Below are positions 10,447 through 19,732 of a DNA stretch of 64,000 nt, in pieces; position 1 is the stretch's first letter; every line of letters begins with the position of its first letter. The notes below the pieces were generated by a model. That model was given only the letters and a program-made list of their open reading frames with translations. It ran no database searches and was not told the DNA's origin. The DNA is from Candidatus Palauibacter soopunensis (GTDB lineage: Bacteria; Gemmatimonadota; Gemmatimonadetes; Palauibacterales; Palauibacteraceae). The stretch covers positions 124,001 to 188,000 of the forward strand of contig NZ_CANPVT010000053.1 in the NCBI RefSeq assembly GCF_947581735.1, in the 5' to 3' direction. The translations under genes and the position numbers were made by a program.

Positions 10447-12390
10447 ATGAACGAATCCCCGATTTCCATCACGCTCCCCGACGGTTCCTCGAAGCGGCTG
10501 CCACGCGGCTCGAACGCCGCTGACCTGGCCGCGGCGATCGGTCCGGGACTGGCCCGGGCCGCCGTGGCCGCGCGCGTGAACGACGTGCTCACGGATCTTT
10601 CGGCTGCCCTTCCGGATGGGGCGGAAGTCGCGATCGTGACGCGCAGCGACGAGGACCCGGACGCGCTCTGGGTCCTCCGCCACTCCGCGGCGCACGCGCT
10701 CGCCACCGCCGTGCGCGAACGGGTTCCCGGGGCCGGGATCGGCTTCGGCCCTCCGATCGACGACGGCTTCTACTACGACTTCGAGGTTCCGGCGCCTTTC
10801 ACGCCGGAGGACCTCGAAGCGATCGAGCGCACGATGGCCGAGGTCGCGGGGGCGGACGACCCGTTCGAGCGCCGCGAGGTCACGCGCGACGAAGCCAAGG
10901 CCCTGTTCGCGGACGACCCGCTCAAGCTGGAGCGGCTGGACGAGATCCCCGAGGGCGAAGCGATTTCGGTCTACCGGAACGGGCCCTTCCTGGACCTGTG
11001 CCGGGGACCGCACGCCCCCCGCACGGGCGAGATCCGCCATTTCCGGCTTCTCAGCGCCGCGGGGGCCTATTGGCGCGGCGACGAGACGCGGCAGATGCTC
11101 CAGCGCATCTATGGCACGGCCTTCTACTCCCGGGAGGCGCTCGAGGCGTACATCACGCGCGTCGAGGAGGCCCGCAAGCGCGATCACCGGAAGTTGGGCA
11201 GGGAGTTGGACCTGTTCTCGATCCAGGACGAGATCGGGCCGGGGCTCGTGTGCTGGCACCCCAAAGGCGCCCGCGTGCAGCTCGAGCTGAGGCGCTGGAT
11301 CGAGGACCTGCAGGAGGCGCACGGCTACGAGTTCGTCTACACGCCGCACGTCTCCAGCGAGGCGCTTTTCCGCCGCTCCGGACACCTCCCGAACTACGCG
11401 GAGAACATGTATCCCCGCATGGAGGACGAGGACGGCGAGGCGTTCCGCGTGAAGCCGATGAACTGTCCGGGGCATATCACGATCTACGCGGCGACGCCCC
11501 GCAGCTACCGCGATCTTCCGGTGCGGCTGTCCGAGGTCGCGAACGTGTACCGCTACGAACGGTCGGGGACGCTGCACGGGCTGCTGCGCGTGCGCATGCT
11601 CACGATGGACGACGGGCACGTCTTCTGTACCCCGGATCAGATCGAAGACGAGATCTTCATCTGTCTGAAACTGGTCGACACCGTGATGACGACGTTGGGC
11701 CTCGACTACCGGTTCGATCTTTCGACGCGTCCGGACGGGGACAAGCGGATCGGCGGCGATGAGGTGTGGGATGTGGCGGAAGGCGCGTTGCGCGACGCGC
11801 TGGAGCGCGGCGGGCTCGAATACGAGATGGACGAGGGCGGGGGCGCGTTCTACGGTCCCAAGATCGACATCAAGTACAAGGACGCGATCGGGCGCGAATG
11901 GCAGGGCGCCACGATCCAGCTCGACTTCAACCTGCCCGACCGCTTCGAACTCGAGTACATGGGGGCGAACAACAAGCCGCACCGCCCCGTGATGATCCAC
12001 CGTGCCATCTTCGGCACCCTGGAGCGTTTCACGGGTGTGCTCATCGAGCACTTCGCCGGGGCGTTCCCTCCATGGCTCGCGCCCGTCCAGGTCCGCGTGC
12101 TCCCGATAACGGACGCGCACGCCGCCGCCGCGGGCGATATCCGCGACCGGCTCGCCGCCGAGAGCCTGCGCGCGGAACTCGACGCCCGCTCCGACACGCT
12201 GGGTTACCGGATCCGCGACGGCGAACTGCAGAAGGTTCCCTACCTGCTCGTCGTCGGAGACCGCGAAATCGAAGCCGGCACCGTGGCCGTCCGCGCCCGC
12301 GGCGCCGAGCGCAAGCAGGAGGTCGTCCCCCTCGACGACTTCGTATCCCGGATCCGTCATCGCGTCGAAACCCGGTCCCTCGAAACGTGA
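10447..12390 (+). CDS. thrS: Threonyl-tRNA synthetase
   Basis: 647-residue class II synthetase that charges tRNA-Thr. In order it has an N-terminal TGS domain (about residues 1-60), the editing domain beginning HSAAHALA (about 79), the catalytic core with KPMNCPGH (about 334) and RYERSGTLHGLLRVR, and a C-terminal HGTP anticodon-binding domain. Length and order are canonical. No T-box leader is visible upstream in the 103-base gap. The next gene downstream is infC, an arrangement seen in many bacteria. Confidence 0.97.
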   Translation: MNESPISITLPDGSSKRLPRGSNAADLAAAIGPGLARAAVAARVNDVLTDLSAALPDGAEVAIVTRSDEDPDALWVLRHSAAHALATAVRERVPGAGIGFGPPIDDGFYYDFEVPAPFTPEDLEAIERTMAEVAGADDPFERREVTRDEAKALFADDPLKLERLDEIPEGEAISVYRNGPFLDLCRGPHAPRTGEIRHFRLLSAAGAYWRGDETRQMLQRIYGTAFYSREALEAYITRVEEARKRDHRKLGRELDLFSIQDEIGPGLVCWHPKGARVQLELRRWIEDLQEAHGYEFVYTPHVSSEALFRRSGHLPNYAENMYPRMEDEDGEAFRVKPMNCPGHITIYAATPRSYRDLPVRLSEVANVYRYERSGTLHGLLRVRMLTMDDGHVFCTPDQIEDEIFICLKLVDTVMTTLGLDYRFDLSTRPDGDKRIGGDEVWDVAEGALRDALERGGLEYEMDEGGGAFYGPKIDIKYKDAIGREWQGATIQLDFNLPDRFELEYMGANNKPHRPVMIHRAIFGTLERFTGVLIEHFAGAFPPWLAPVQVRVLPITDAHAAAAGDIRDRLAAESLRAELDARSDTLGYRIRDGELQKVPYLLVVGDREIEAGTVAVRARGAERKQEVVPLDDFVSRIRHRVETRSLET

Positions 12391-12395
12391 TGTCT

Positions 12396-12413
12396 ACCGG
12401 TTCGCCCGCCGGT
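12396..12413 (+). other. Small inverted repeat just after thrS
   Basis: ACCGG (12396-12400) can pair with CCGGT (12409-12413), 5 bases after the thrS stop. The stem is short and no strong T-run follows, so it is at most a weak terminator. Confidence 0.25.
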
Positions 12414-12499
12414 CGTCGTTGACAGGCGGGTCTCTCGGGGGCACTTTCCGGTCGTTGAAAAACTGACAAGCGGGGCCGCGATGCCCCCACCCTATCGGC

Positions 12500-12594
12500 G
12501 CACGAAATCGTGCTGCTGCCGGTGTCCACGGCGCACTCCCCCCGAGGGACGTGCCTTCGTGCCCGGTCGGCCGTCGCCGAACCGGGCTCTTTTA
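12500..12594 (+). promoter_or_regulatory. Putative infC-operon leader with terminator/antiterminator
   Basis: GCCCGGT (12561-12567) pairs with ACCGGGC (12581-12587) and is followed by TCTTTTAT, a classical intrinsic terminator ending 10 bases before the infC start. GGGACG (12546-12551) can pair with CGT-G-CCC (12558-12564), which would consume the 5' arm of the terminator and act as antiterminator. A further hairpin pairs GCACGA (12500-12505) with TCGTGC (12508-12513). infC-rpmI-rplT operons are often controlled by L20 or IF3 at such leaders. The regulator here is inferred, not shown. Confidence 0.6.
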
Positions 12595-12603
12595 TGAGGT
12601 GAA

Positions 12604-13116
12604 GTGAACGGAGATCCCAGAGTCAACGACAAGATCCGGATCAGCCCGATCCGGCTCATCGACGAGGAGGGCAACCAGCTCGGCATCGTCGCCACCGATG
12701 AGGCCCGTGCGCTGGCGGCCGAGCGAGGGCTCGATCTCGTGGAGGTGGCGCCCGGCGCCCGCCCGCCCGTCTGTCGGCTCATGGACTTCGGAAAGTACAA
12801 GTACGCGCAGGCGAGGAAGGCGCGGGAAGCGAAGAAGAAACAGCACATCATCCACGTCAAGGAAGTGAAGCTGCGGCCGAAGATCGAGGCGCACGACATC
12901 GACTTCAAGATGCGGCACGCGCGCAGGTTCCTCTCGGATGGTGACAAAGTAAAATTCACGCTCATGTTTCGGGGACGCGAGGTCACGCACCCGGAACGGG
13001 GGCGACGGATCCTCGAGATGGTGAAGGAAGAGTTGGAGGACATCGCGGTGGTGGAGTCGGACATCGCACACGAGGGTCGCACGATGACCATGCTGATGGG
13101 ACCGCACCGCACGTAG
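12604..13116 (+). CDS. infC: Translation initiation factor IF-3
   Basis: 170 residues. IF-3 binds the 30S subunit, prevents subunit joining and proofreads the start codon and initiator tRNA. The N-domain starts RVNDKIRISPIRLIDEEGNQLG, followed by the Lys-rich linker KYAQARKAREAKKKQ and the C-domain with HDIDFKMRHARRFL. The GTG at 12604 has the Shine-Dalgarno-like AGGTG just upstream and gives the usual short N-terminus. It is first gene of infC-rpmI-rplT-pheS-pheT. Confidence 0.95.
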   Translation: MNGDPRVNDKIRISPIRLIDEEGNQLGIVATDEARALAAERGLDLVEVAPGARPPVCRLMDFGKYKYAQARKAREAKKKQHIIHVKEVKLRPKIEAHDIDFKMRHARRFLSDGDKVKFTLMFRGREVTHPERGRRILEMVKEELEDIAVVESDIAHEGRTMTMLMGPHRT

Positions 13117-13131
13117 CAGCCCCGGGCTGCT
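13115..13131 (+). other. Stem-loop at the infC stop codon
   Basis: AGCAGC (13115-13120) pairs with GCTGCT (13126-13131) around CCCGG, spanning the infC TAG. No T-run follows. It could tune termination or be part of an L20-binding site between infC and rpmI. Confidence 0.35.
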
Positions 13132-13197
13132 GCGGGTCCAGAACGACGACTCCGTCGCGGACGGCCAGGGACGGAGCTGAACCGGAGCAGACGCAAG

Positions 13198-13392
13198 ATG
13201 CCGAAAATGAAGACGAACCGGTCCGCCGCGAAGCGGTTTCGAAAGACCGGCAGCGGGAAATTCCGGCGCCGGCGTGCCTACCACAGCCACATCCTGACCA
13301 AGAAGAGCCCCAAGCGTAAGCGCAGGCTCCGGCAGGGGACCCTTGTGGCGAAAGCGGACGAGAAGCGGGTGAAACGGCTCCTGGGGAACTAG
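13198..13392 (+). CDS. rpmI: 50S ribosomal protein L35
   Basis: 64 residues starting [18 protein letters not shown] and carrying [20 protein letters not shown], the family signature. Very basic, normal length. It lies between infC and rplT in the conserved gene order. Confidence 0.97.
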   Translation: MPKMKTNRSAAKRFRKTGSGKFRRRRAYHSHILTKKSPKRKRRLRQGTLVAKADEKRVKRLLGN

Positions 13393-13467
13393 TTCGGGCG
13401 CCAGTTCGCCCCATTCCCCGGACAGTACCCCGGATAGTCTCAGTATCAGGAATCAGGAGGTGCGGCC

Positions 13468-13824
13468 ATGCCACGCGCGACGAGCAGCGTTGCACGTAAC
13501 CGTCGAAAGAAGAAGATCCTCAAGGAAGCCCGCGGCCAGTTCGGAGCGCGGTCAAAGCTCTATCGCACGGCGAAGAACTCCGTCGAGCGCGGCTGGGCGT
13601 ATGCCTATGTCGATCGGCGCAAGAAGAAGCGCGACTTTCGCCGACTGTGGATCTCCCGCATCAACGCCGCGGCCCGGCAGAACGGGATCTCATACTCCCG
13701 ATTCGTCAGCGGGCTGAAGAGCGCCGGCGTCGACCTGAATCGCAAAGTGCTCGCGGACCTCGCCATTAGGGATCCGGCCGCCTTTACCAAGCTCGTCGAG
13801 GTGGCCAAAGCGCACGGCCCATGA
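13468..13824 (+). CDS. rplT: 50S ribosomal protein L20
   Basis: 118 residues, full length. The basic N-terminal helix ([17 protein letters not shown]) inserts into 23S rRNA during 50S assembly, and the C-terminal globular domain ([15 protein letters not shown]) is the part that mediates mRNA autoregulation in E. coli and Bacillus. A strong Shine-Dalgarno (AGGAGG) precedes the ATG. The stop overlaps the pheS start as ATGA, so translation of the two is coupled. Confidence 0.97.
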   Translation: MPRATSSVARNRRKKKILKEARGQFGARSKLYRTAKNSVERGWAYAYVDRRKKKRDFRRLWISRINAAARQNGISYSRFVSGLKSAGVDLNRKVLADLAIRDPAAFTKLVEVAKAHGP

Positions 13825-14855
13825 CCCCGGCCGGCGCTTCTCTCCTCGATCGGCTTGCCGCCATCGAGGGGAAGGGGCTCGCCGCGATCGGGGAGGCGAC
13901 GGACTCCGCCACGCTCGAGTCCGCCCGCGTCGATTACCTGGGCCGGAACGGTCAGCTGGCCGACGTCATGTCCCTGATCGGCACAGTCGAAGCCGCGGCC
14001 CGACGCGAGGTCGGACAGCGCGCGAACGCCGTAAAAACCGTGCTGCGCGGCGCCCTGGAAGCGCGGGCGAAGGCGCTGGAGAGCGCCACCGCCGGCCCGC
14101 GCGCCCGGATCGATCTGACCCTGCCCGCGCGCGCGCGCTGGGTCGGCGGCGTGCATCCGGTGACTAGGGTCATCGACGAGATCTGCGAGATCTTCGCGGA
14201 GCTCGGCTTCACGAGTGTGCTCGGCCCCGAGATCGAGTCCACGTGGTATAACTTCACCGCGCTCAATATCCCGCTCGATCACCCCGCCGCGGACATGATG
14301 GACACGTTCTACCTGGAGAAGGACGTCGTGCTGCGGACGCACACGTCGCCCGTCCAGGCGCGCGTGATGGAGGCGTTCCGGCCGCCCGTGCGCGTCGTCG
14401 TGCCGGGTCTCGCCTACCGGCGCGACTCCTTCGATCCCTCGCACGCCCCCGCCTTCGAGCAGATCGAGGGCCTCGCGGTCGACGAAGGCGTGGATTTCGT
14501 GGAGTTCCGCGCCGCGATCGAGCACTTCGTGCACCATTTCTTCGGTCCGGGAACGAAGAGCCGGTTTCGGCCCTCCTTCTATCCCTTTACCGAGCCTTCG
14601 GCGGAGGTGGACGTGTCGTGCGCCGTGTGCGCAGGGGGCGGCTGCTCCACCTGCAAGCGCACGGGATGGATCACGATCATGGGAAGCGGGATGGTGGATC
14701 CCGCCGTCTTCGAGGCCGTGGGCTACGACCCCGAGCGCTACACGGGCTATGCATTCGGGATGGGACCGGCCCGCATCGCGATGGTGCGGCACGGGATCCC
14801 CGACATGCGGCTCCTCTACGAGGGAGAGATGAGCTTTCTCCAGCAGTTCACATGA
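13821..14855 (+). CDS. pheS: Phenylalanyl-tRNA synthetase alpha subunit
   Basis: 344 residues, catalytic alpha chain of the (alpha-beta)2 enzyme. An N-terminal coiled-coil arm is followed by the class II core: [14 protein letters not shown] (motif 1 region), the [12 protein letters not shown] motif 2 loop, and a C-terminal motif 3 around [18 protein letters not shown]. Length and order are normal. It overlaps rplT upstream and pheT downstream by ATGA junctions. Confidence 0.96.
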   Translation: MTPAGASLLDRLAAIEGKGLAAIGEATDSATLESARVDYLGRNGQLADVMSLIGTVEAAARREVGQRANAVKTVLRGALEARAKALESATAGPRARIDLTLPARARWVGGVHPVTRVIDEICEIFAELGFTSVLGPEIESTWYNFTALNIPLDHPAADMMDTFYLEKDVVLRTHTSPVQARVMEAFRPPVRVVVPGLAYRRDSFDPSHAPAFEQIEGLAVDEGVDFVEFRAAIEHFVHHFFGPGTKSRFRPSFYPFTEPSAEVDVSCAVCAGGGCSTCKRTGWITIMGSGMVDPAVFEAVGYDPERYTGYAFGMGPARIAMVRHGIPDMRLLYEGEMSFLQQFT

Positions 14856-17341
14856 ACATCTCGTTCAACTGGATCGACGAACTGGCCGGACTGCGCGGGA
14901 AGTTGCGCGACCCGCGTGCTCTGGCCGAGCGCCTGACCATGACCGCCGCCGCGGTGGAGAAGATCGAGACGGTGGGCGCGGGGCTGGACGGGATTGTCGT
15001 GTCCCGCGTGCTCGAGATCCGCCCGCACCCGAACGCGGACCGGCTCACTCTGTGCAAGGTGGACAGGGGCGCCGGCGAGGTGCTCGACGTTGTGTGCGGG
15101 GCTCCGGTCGTCGTCCCGGGGGCGTTCTATCCGCATGTGGCGCCCGGCGCGGAGCTTCCCGCCGGCTTCCGCATAGAGAGCCGGAAGATCCGCGGCGAGT
15201 TGAGCCACGGTATGCTGTGCTCGGAGGCCGAGCTCGAGCTGGGCCGCGACAAGGGCGGCATCATGCGTCTCGCGGACGGGCTCGAGCCGGGAACGCCGCT
15301 CGCGGCGGCGCTGGGCTTGCCCGACACGCGTCTCACGCTGGACCTGAACCCGAACCGGGTCGACCTCGCCTGCCACACGGGGGTCGCGCGGGAAGTCGGA
15401 GGGCCTCCGGTGCCGCGCGACTTCGGAGGACCGAAGTGGTCACCCGAGTGGCGGGACGGTGAGTCCGAGGCGAGCGGAGCCGGGGTCACGGTCCGCATCG
15501 AGGATCTCGACCGGTGTCCTCGCTACATGGCCGCCGTCATCCGGGGGATCAGGATCGGGCCATCGCCGGCGTGGCTCGCGGGCCGGCTTCTCGCCGTGGG
15601 CGCGCGTCCGATCAGCAACGTCGTCGATGCGACGAACTACGTGCTGCACGAGTACAACCAGCCTCTGCATGCCTTCGATCTGGCGCGGCTTTCGGGGGCG
15701 GAGATCCGCGTGCGGGCAGCCGTGGCGGGCGAGCCGTTGACGACGCTCGACGGCCAGGAGCACAAGCTCACGCCCGACCAGACGGTGATCGCGGACCGCG
15801 ATCGCGCGATCGCCTTCGCGGGCGTCATGGGTGGGCTCGACACGGAGGTGACGGAAGGCACGGTCGATCTCCTCATCGAGTGCGCGTCGTTCGACCCGTC
15901 CGGCGTGCGACGGACCCGGACCGGCGCGGGGCTCTCCACCGATGCGTCCTACCGCTTCGAGCGGGGGATCGATGTCCACGCCCAGGAGCGGGCGCTCGCT
16001 CGGTGCGTGGAGCTCATCCTCGCCACGGCCGGCGGCGAGGCGGACGTCATCGGCATCCGCGCGGGCCCGGAGCCGGTGCCGGTTCCGCCGATCGATCTCC
16101 GCGTGAGTCGCGTCAACCAGGTGCTGGGCTTCGGCGTCGACGGGGCGGATGTTCTGGCGGCGCTCGAGCCGATCGGCTTCGAGGCCCTCGCCGGGGCGGA
16201 CGGCGGCGAGAGCGCGAACGGGGCGGCCGACCTGCTTCGCGTCTCCGTGCCCGGATGGCGCACGGACATCGCGCGGGAGATCGACCTCGTCGAGGAAGTC
16301 GCGCGCCGGGTCGGGTACGACACCGGAACAGGACAGGACCGCCGGTTCCGGCCGAGCGCGGTGCCCGCGGATCCGCGCGTCGAAAAAGCGGCCAGAGTGC
16401 GGGAGATGCTCACCGGACGCGGACTCCTCGAAGCCCGCAGCCTGAGTTTCATGCCGGAGGATTATCGCGGGAATCGCGCGATCGTCACGGTACCGAACCC
16501 GCTCTCGGCCGAAGAGAGTTGCCTTCGCTCCGCCATGGTCCCCGTGCTGCTTCGGCGGCTTGAACACAACTATGCGCGCGGCAACCGTAACGTGCGCCTG
16601 TTCGAACTGGGCACCGTGTTCGGATACGCTGCCGGTCCGGGCCCGGAAGAGGAGGCGGACGGGACCGGCCGTTTCGAGGAGTCGGGAAGGGTGGGGGCCG
16701 TCATCGCCGGTGCCCGGCGTCCGGATCACTGGTCGGGACCGGGACTCGACTTCGACCTGTGGGATCTCAAGGAGATCGCCGGATCGTTCGCGGATCGTCT
16801 GTGCGGGGCGAAGATCGAGCCGTTCGAGGGCGCCGTGGCCGCGGCCGCGCCGGAAAACGGAGCATCTCTCGCGGGACCCTGGCTCTCCCGTGGCGGATTC
16901 CGCGCGGTGAAGGACGGTCGCGTGGTCGGCGTCGCCGGGGCCGTGGACGGGGCGTCACTCGACGCTCCCCCGTGGGCCGCGCCCGCGTTCGGACTCGAGT
17001 TCGATCTCCAGGCCGTCGAGGGGCGGCCCGTGCCCGCCTATCGTAAGACGTCGCCGTTCCCCGCCGTGCGCCGGGATCTTTCGATGACGGTGCCGCGAGG
17101 TGTTCCCGCCGCGGACATCGAACAGGCGGCGCGAGAAGCGACGTCCGATCTCCTGCGCGACGTACGACTCTTCGACGTTTACTCGGGCGAGGAGATCGAG
17201 GGCGGCCGCCTCGGACTCGCATGGACGTTTCGCTTCCGGGCTCCCGACCGTACGCTGACCGATCAGGATGTCGAGTCGGAGATGTCCGCGCTCTCTACCG
17301 CCCTGGAGAAACAGTTCGGTGCCAGAATCCGAAGGTCCTGA
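14852..17341 (+). CDS. pheT: Phenylalanyl-tRNA synthetase beta subunit
   Basis: 829 residues. It begins with [13 protein letters not shown], then a tRNA-binding (EMAP-like) domain with HPNADRLTLCKVD, the B3/B4 editing domain, the B5 region, the core-like region containing RFERGID, and a C-terminal FDX-ACB domain beginning near PAVRRDLSM. The ATG at 14852 overlaps the pheS stop (ATGA) and gives the normal N-terminus. The usual NRPDLLSH-like motif reads NRVDLACH here. Confidence 0.96.
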   Translation: MNISFNWIDELAGLRGKLRDPRALAERLTMTAAAVEKIETVGAGLDGIVVSRVLEIRPHPNADRLTLCKVDRGAGEVLDVVCGAPVVVPGAFYPHVAPGAELPAGFRIESRKIRGELSHGMLCSEAELELGRDKGGIMRLADGLEPGTPLAAALGLPDTRLTLDLNPNRVDLACHTGVAREVGGPPVPRDFGGPKWSPEWRDGESEASGAGVTVRIEDLDRCPRYMAAVIRGIRIGPSPAWLAGRLLAVGARPISNVVDATNYVLHEYNQPLHAFDLARLSGAEIRVRAAVAGEPLTTLDGQEHKLTPDQTVIADRDRAIAFAGVMGGLDTEVTEGTVDLLIECASFDPSGVRRTRTGAGLSTDASYRFERGIDVHAQERALARCVELILATAGGEADVIGIRAGPEPVPVPPIDLRVSRVNQVLGFGVDGADVLAALEPIGFEALAGADGGESANGAADLLRVSVPGWRTDIAREIDLVEEVARRVGYDTGTGQDRRFRPSAVPADPRVEKAARVREMLTGRGLLEARSLSFMPEDYRGNRAIVTVPNPLSAEESCLRSAMVPVLLRRLEHNYARGNRNVRLFELGTVFGYAAGPGPEEEADGTGRFEESGRVGAVIAGARRPDHWSGPGLDFDLWDLKEIAGSFADRLCGAKIEPFEGAVAAAAPENGASLAGPWLSRGGFRAVKDGRVVGVAGAVDGASLDAPPWAAPAFGLEFDLQAVEGRPVPAYRKTSPFPAVRRDLSMTVPRGVPAADIEQAAREATSDLLRDVRLFDVYSGEEIEGGRLGLAWTFRFRAPDRTLTDQDVESEMSALSTALEKQFGARIRRS

Positions 17342-17576
17342 CCGGCAACGGGAAGTTGAGCAGTTACTTGACCGCCTCTCTCGGGCGGCAGGCAGGATCG
17401 AGACCCGTTGGGAGACCCGGGTCGCCCGCCCGAGCGGACCGGCGACCCCCGACATCGAGGAGCGGCTCAAGGCGGTGACGGCGGAGAACCGTCGCCTGCG
17501 CGAGACGCTGGCCGAGGCGAGGGAAAAGGCCGTGCGACTGCGCAACCGCCTCGCTCACGTGGAGGATGAGGTATGA
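17319..17576 (+). CDS. Short coiled-coil protein upstream of zapA
   Basis: About 85 residues if started at the GTG at 17319, overlapping the last 23 bases of pheT. The C-terminal half is a leucine/alanine heptad coiled coil (DIEERLKAVTAENRRLRETL onward). It runs into zapA with an ATGA overlap, so the two are co-translated. The size and coiled coil resemble ZapB-like division proteins, but that is inference from position; there is no diagnostic motif. The start is uncertain. Confidence 0.6.
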   Translation: MPESEGPDRQREVEQLLDRLSRAAGRIETRWETRVARPSGPATPDIEERLKAVTAENRRLRETLAEAREKAVRLRNRLAHVEDEV

Positions 17577-17878
17577 ATTCAGCGGATGATTCGCCTCCGA
17601 TCGGCGTCACCATCTTCGGCGACCGATACCGGATCCGGACGGACCGGGGCGATGCGCACACGCGAGCCTGCGCGAAGTACGTGGACGACGCGATTCAACG
17701 CGCGCACATGACAGGCGTGGCCGAACCCCATCGCGCCGCGATCCTCGCCGCGCTCGAGATCACCGACGAACTCCTCCAGGCCCGCGGCGAGATCGAACAA
17801 CTCACGGCCGCCGTCGAGGCGCGGGTCACGGGAGTGACCGAACGGCTCGAGTCCCTCGGGGGCCACACCGCGCCGTAG
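17573..17878 (+). CDS. zapA: Cell division protein ZapA
   Basis: 101 residues. The N-terminal VTIFGDRYRIRTD and KYVDDAI, followed by a C-terminal coiled coil (EITDELLQARGEIEQL), match ZapA, which bundles FtsZ filaments at the division ring. It overlaps the upstream coiled-coil gene by ATGA. A probable RNA gene starts about 90 bases downstream, the place where the 6S RNA gene sits next to zapA in many bacteria. Confidence 0.85.
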   Translation: MNSADDSPPIGVTIFGDRYRIRTDRGDAHTRACAKYVDDAIQRAHMTGVAEPHRAAILAALEITDELLQARGEIEQLTAAVEARVTGVTERLESLGGHTAP

Positions 17879-17964
17879 GTCCCGCCACCCCCGTCCGCGG
17901 AGCCGCGCGCGCCCCGTCCGCTTGCGGCGTGCAGACTCCCGAGCGACGTTTCCTGGCGTAAGTT

Positions 17965-18112
17965 AGAGGAATCAGCAGCAATCGGTGTTGTGCTGTCCGT
18001 AAGGTGGCTTCGCACGAGCGCGGCCCCAGCTTCAGATAGATGATCGAGCGGAACGCATCGTTCCGTCCGATCTGAGCGGCATGCACCGGTGGATGAGTCC
18101 GCCGGTTTTTTT
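17965..18112 (+). ncRNA. Candidate structured small RNA between zapA and rny
   Basis: A 210-base gap with no convincing ORF holds three stable stems. CAGCA..CAA (17973-17981) pairs with TTG..TGCTG (17988-17995). CGGAACG (18049-18055) pairs with CGTTCCG (18059-18065), flanked by GATCG (18042-18046) with CGATC (18068-18072). An intrinsic terminator with seven T's closes the unit. The 5' end is a guess. Position next to zapA suggests 6S RNA, but the fold looks modular rather than a single rod, so it could equally be an rny leader with attenuator. Confidence 0.5.
18085..18112 (+). terminator. Strong intrinsic terminator before rny
   Basis: ACCGGTGGA (18085-18093) pairs with TCCGCCGGT (18098-18106) around TGAG, with one G-U pair, and runs into seven T's (18106-18112). 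This ends 33 bases before the rny start. Confidence 0.9.
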
Positions 18113-18145
18113 GTTCATAGATGGTTCGAGGATTGGAGTCTGGCC

Positions 18146-19717
18146 ATGCTGGAATCCATCACCGTGCCGACGATGCTGTTGGCCATTGCGGGACTCGTGG
18201 CGGGGGGCGTCGCAGGGATTCTGATCGAGCGACGGGGTCTGCGCCGGGCGCGCGGCCGCCTCGAGAGCGATGGGCGGGACATCATCGAGTCCGCCCGGCT
18301 GGAGGCGGGCAGCCTCCGCAAGGCGGCGGAACTGGCGGGGCGCGAAGAGGCGCAGCGTCTCCGGGAGGAATCGGCCAGGGAAGCGGAGCGCCGCCGCGCC
18401 GAGCTGGAGCGGCTGGAGCAGCGGACGCTCGAGCGGAGCGAGACGCTGGAGCAGAAGCTCGAGAAGATCGACCAGCGGCAGGAGCGGGTGGATCGGCGCC
18501 GCGAGCAGATCGAGGGCGAGCGGGGCGAACTCGACGCACGGGCAAAGGAACTCGTCGACCGGGAGCGGGAACTCGGCAGACGCCTCGAGGAAATCGCCGG
18601 CATCAGCCGGGAAGCTGCGCGCCGCGAGCTCGTGGGCCAGATCCGCGACCAGGCGCGGGCGGACGCCGCGCAGCACGTGCGGGAAGTGACCGAACGGGCC
18701 CGGAGCGAGGCCGAAGGGGAAGCCCGCAAGATCATCTCCCAGGCGATCGAGAAGCTCTCCGTGGATCATTCCTCGGAAGCCGCCGTCTCGGTCGTCACCC
18801 TCCCCAGCGATGACATGAAGGGCCGAATCATCGGACGCGAGGGGCGGAACATCCGGTCGTTCGAGGCGGCCACCGGCGTCGACGTCGTCGTGGACGACAC
18901 GCCCGAGGCCGTCATCCTCTCCTGCTTCGACCCCGTCCGCCGCGAAGTCGCGCGGTTGGCCATGGACCGCCTCGTCGGCGACGGCCGGATTCACCCCGGC
19001 CGCATCGAGGAGGTCGTGGAGAAGGCGCGGGAAGATGTCCAGACGACGATGCGGCAGGCGGCCGACGAGGTCCTGTACGAACTCGGCATCCACGACCTGC
19101 ACCCGAAACTCCGCGAAGTTCTCGGCGTCCTCCGCTTCCGGACCAGCTACGGGCAGAACCAGTTGCAACACGCGCACGAGGTCGCGCTCATCGGGGCGAC
19201 GATGGCGTCGGAACTGTCGCTCGATGCACAGTTGGTGAAGCGAATGGGCCTGCTGCACGACATCGGCAAGGGCCTCACGCACGAGAAGGAGGGGAGCCAC
19301 GTCGAGATCGGCTACGATCTGTGCAAGCAGTGCGGAGAGAAGGACGGTGTGCTGAACGCGATCCGCGCGCACCATGGCGAGGAACCCGCCCGTTATCCGG
19401 AGACCTTCCTCGTCACGGCGGCGGATGCGATCTCGGGCGCCCGTCCCGGCGCCCGGCGGGAGTCGTTTGAGCACTACGTGAAGCGATTGGAGAAATTGGA
19501 GGAGATCGCGAGTTCCTGGGATGGGGTCGAGAAGGTCTACGCGATCCAGGCGGGGCGGGAGATCCGGATCATGGTGACCCCGGACAAGGTCTCCGACGAG
19601 GAGATGGCGAGGCTGTCGGAGCGGACGGCTCGCCGCATCGAGAACGAGTTGCAGTATCCGGGGCAGATCAAGGTCGTCGTCGTGCGAGAGTCGCGAACCG
19701 TGGATTTCGCACGCTAA
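18146..19717 (+). CDS. rny: Ribonuclease Y
   Basis: 523-residue membrane-anchored endoribonuclease that initiates mRNA decay. It has an N-terminal transmembrane helix (LLAIAGLVAGGVAGILIERRG), a long coiled coil (to about residue 205), a KH domain with GRIIGREGRNIRSFE, and an HD domain with His371-Asp372 in HDIGKG. The frame is open from 18089, but that start would lie inside the terminator stem. ATG 18146 follows a GGAG and gives the standard length. Confidence 0.96.
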   Translation: MLESITVPTMLLAIAGLVAGGVAGILIERRGLRRARGRLESDGRDIIESARLEAGSLRKAAELAGREEAQRLREESAREAERRRAELERLEQRTLERSETLEQKLEKIDQRQERVDRRREQIEGERGELDARAKELVDRERELGRRLEEIAGISREAARRELVGQIRDQARADAAQHVREVTERARSEAEGEARKIISQAIEKLSVDHSSEAAVSVVTLPSDDMKGRIIGREGRNIRSFEAATGVDVVVDDTPEAVILSCFDPVRREVARLAMDRLVGDGRIHPGRIEEVVEKAREDVQTTMRQAADEVLYELGIHDLHPKLREVLGVLRFRTSYGQNQLQHAHEVALIGATMASELSLDAQLVKRMGLLHDIGKGLTHEKEGSHVEIGYDLCKQCGEKDGVLNAIRAHHGEEPARYPETFLVTAADAISGARPGARRESFEHYVKRLEKLEEIASSWDGVEKVYAIQAGREIRIMVTPDKVSDEEMARLSERTARRIENELQYPGQIKVVVVRESRTVDFAR

Positions 19718-19732
19718 CAACGGAGAGGATGG

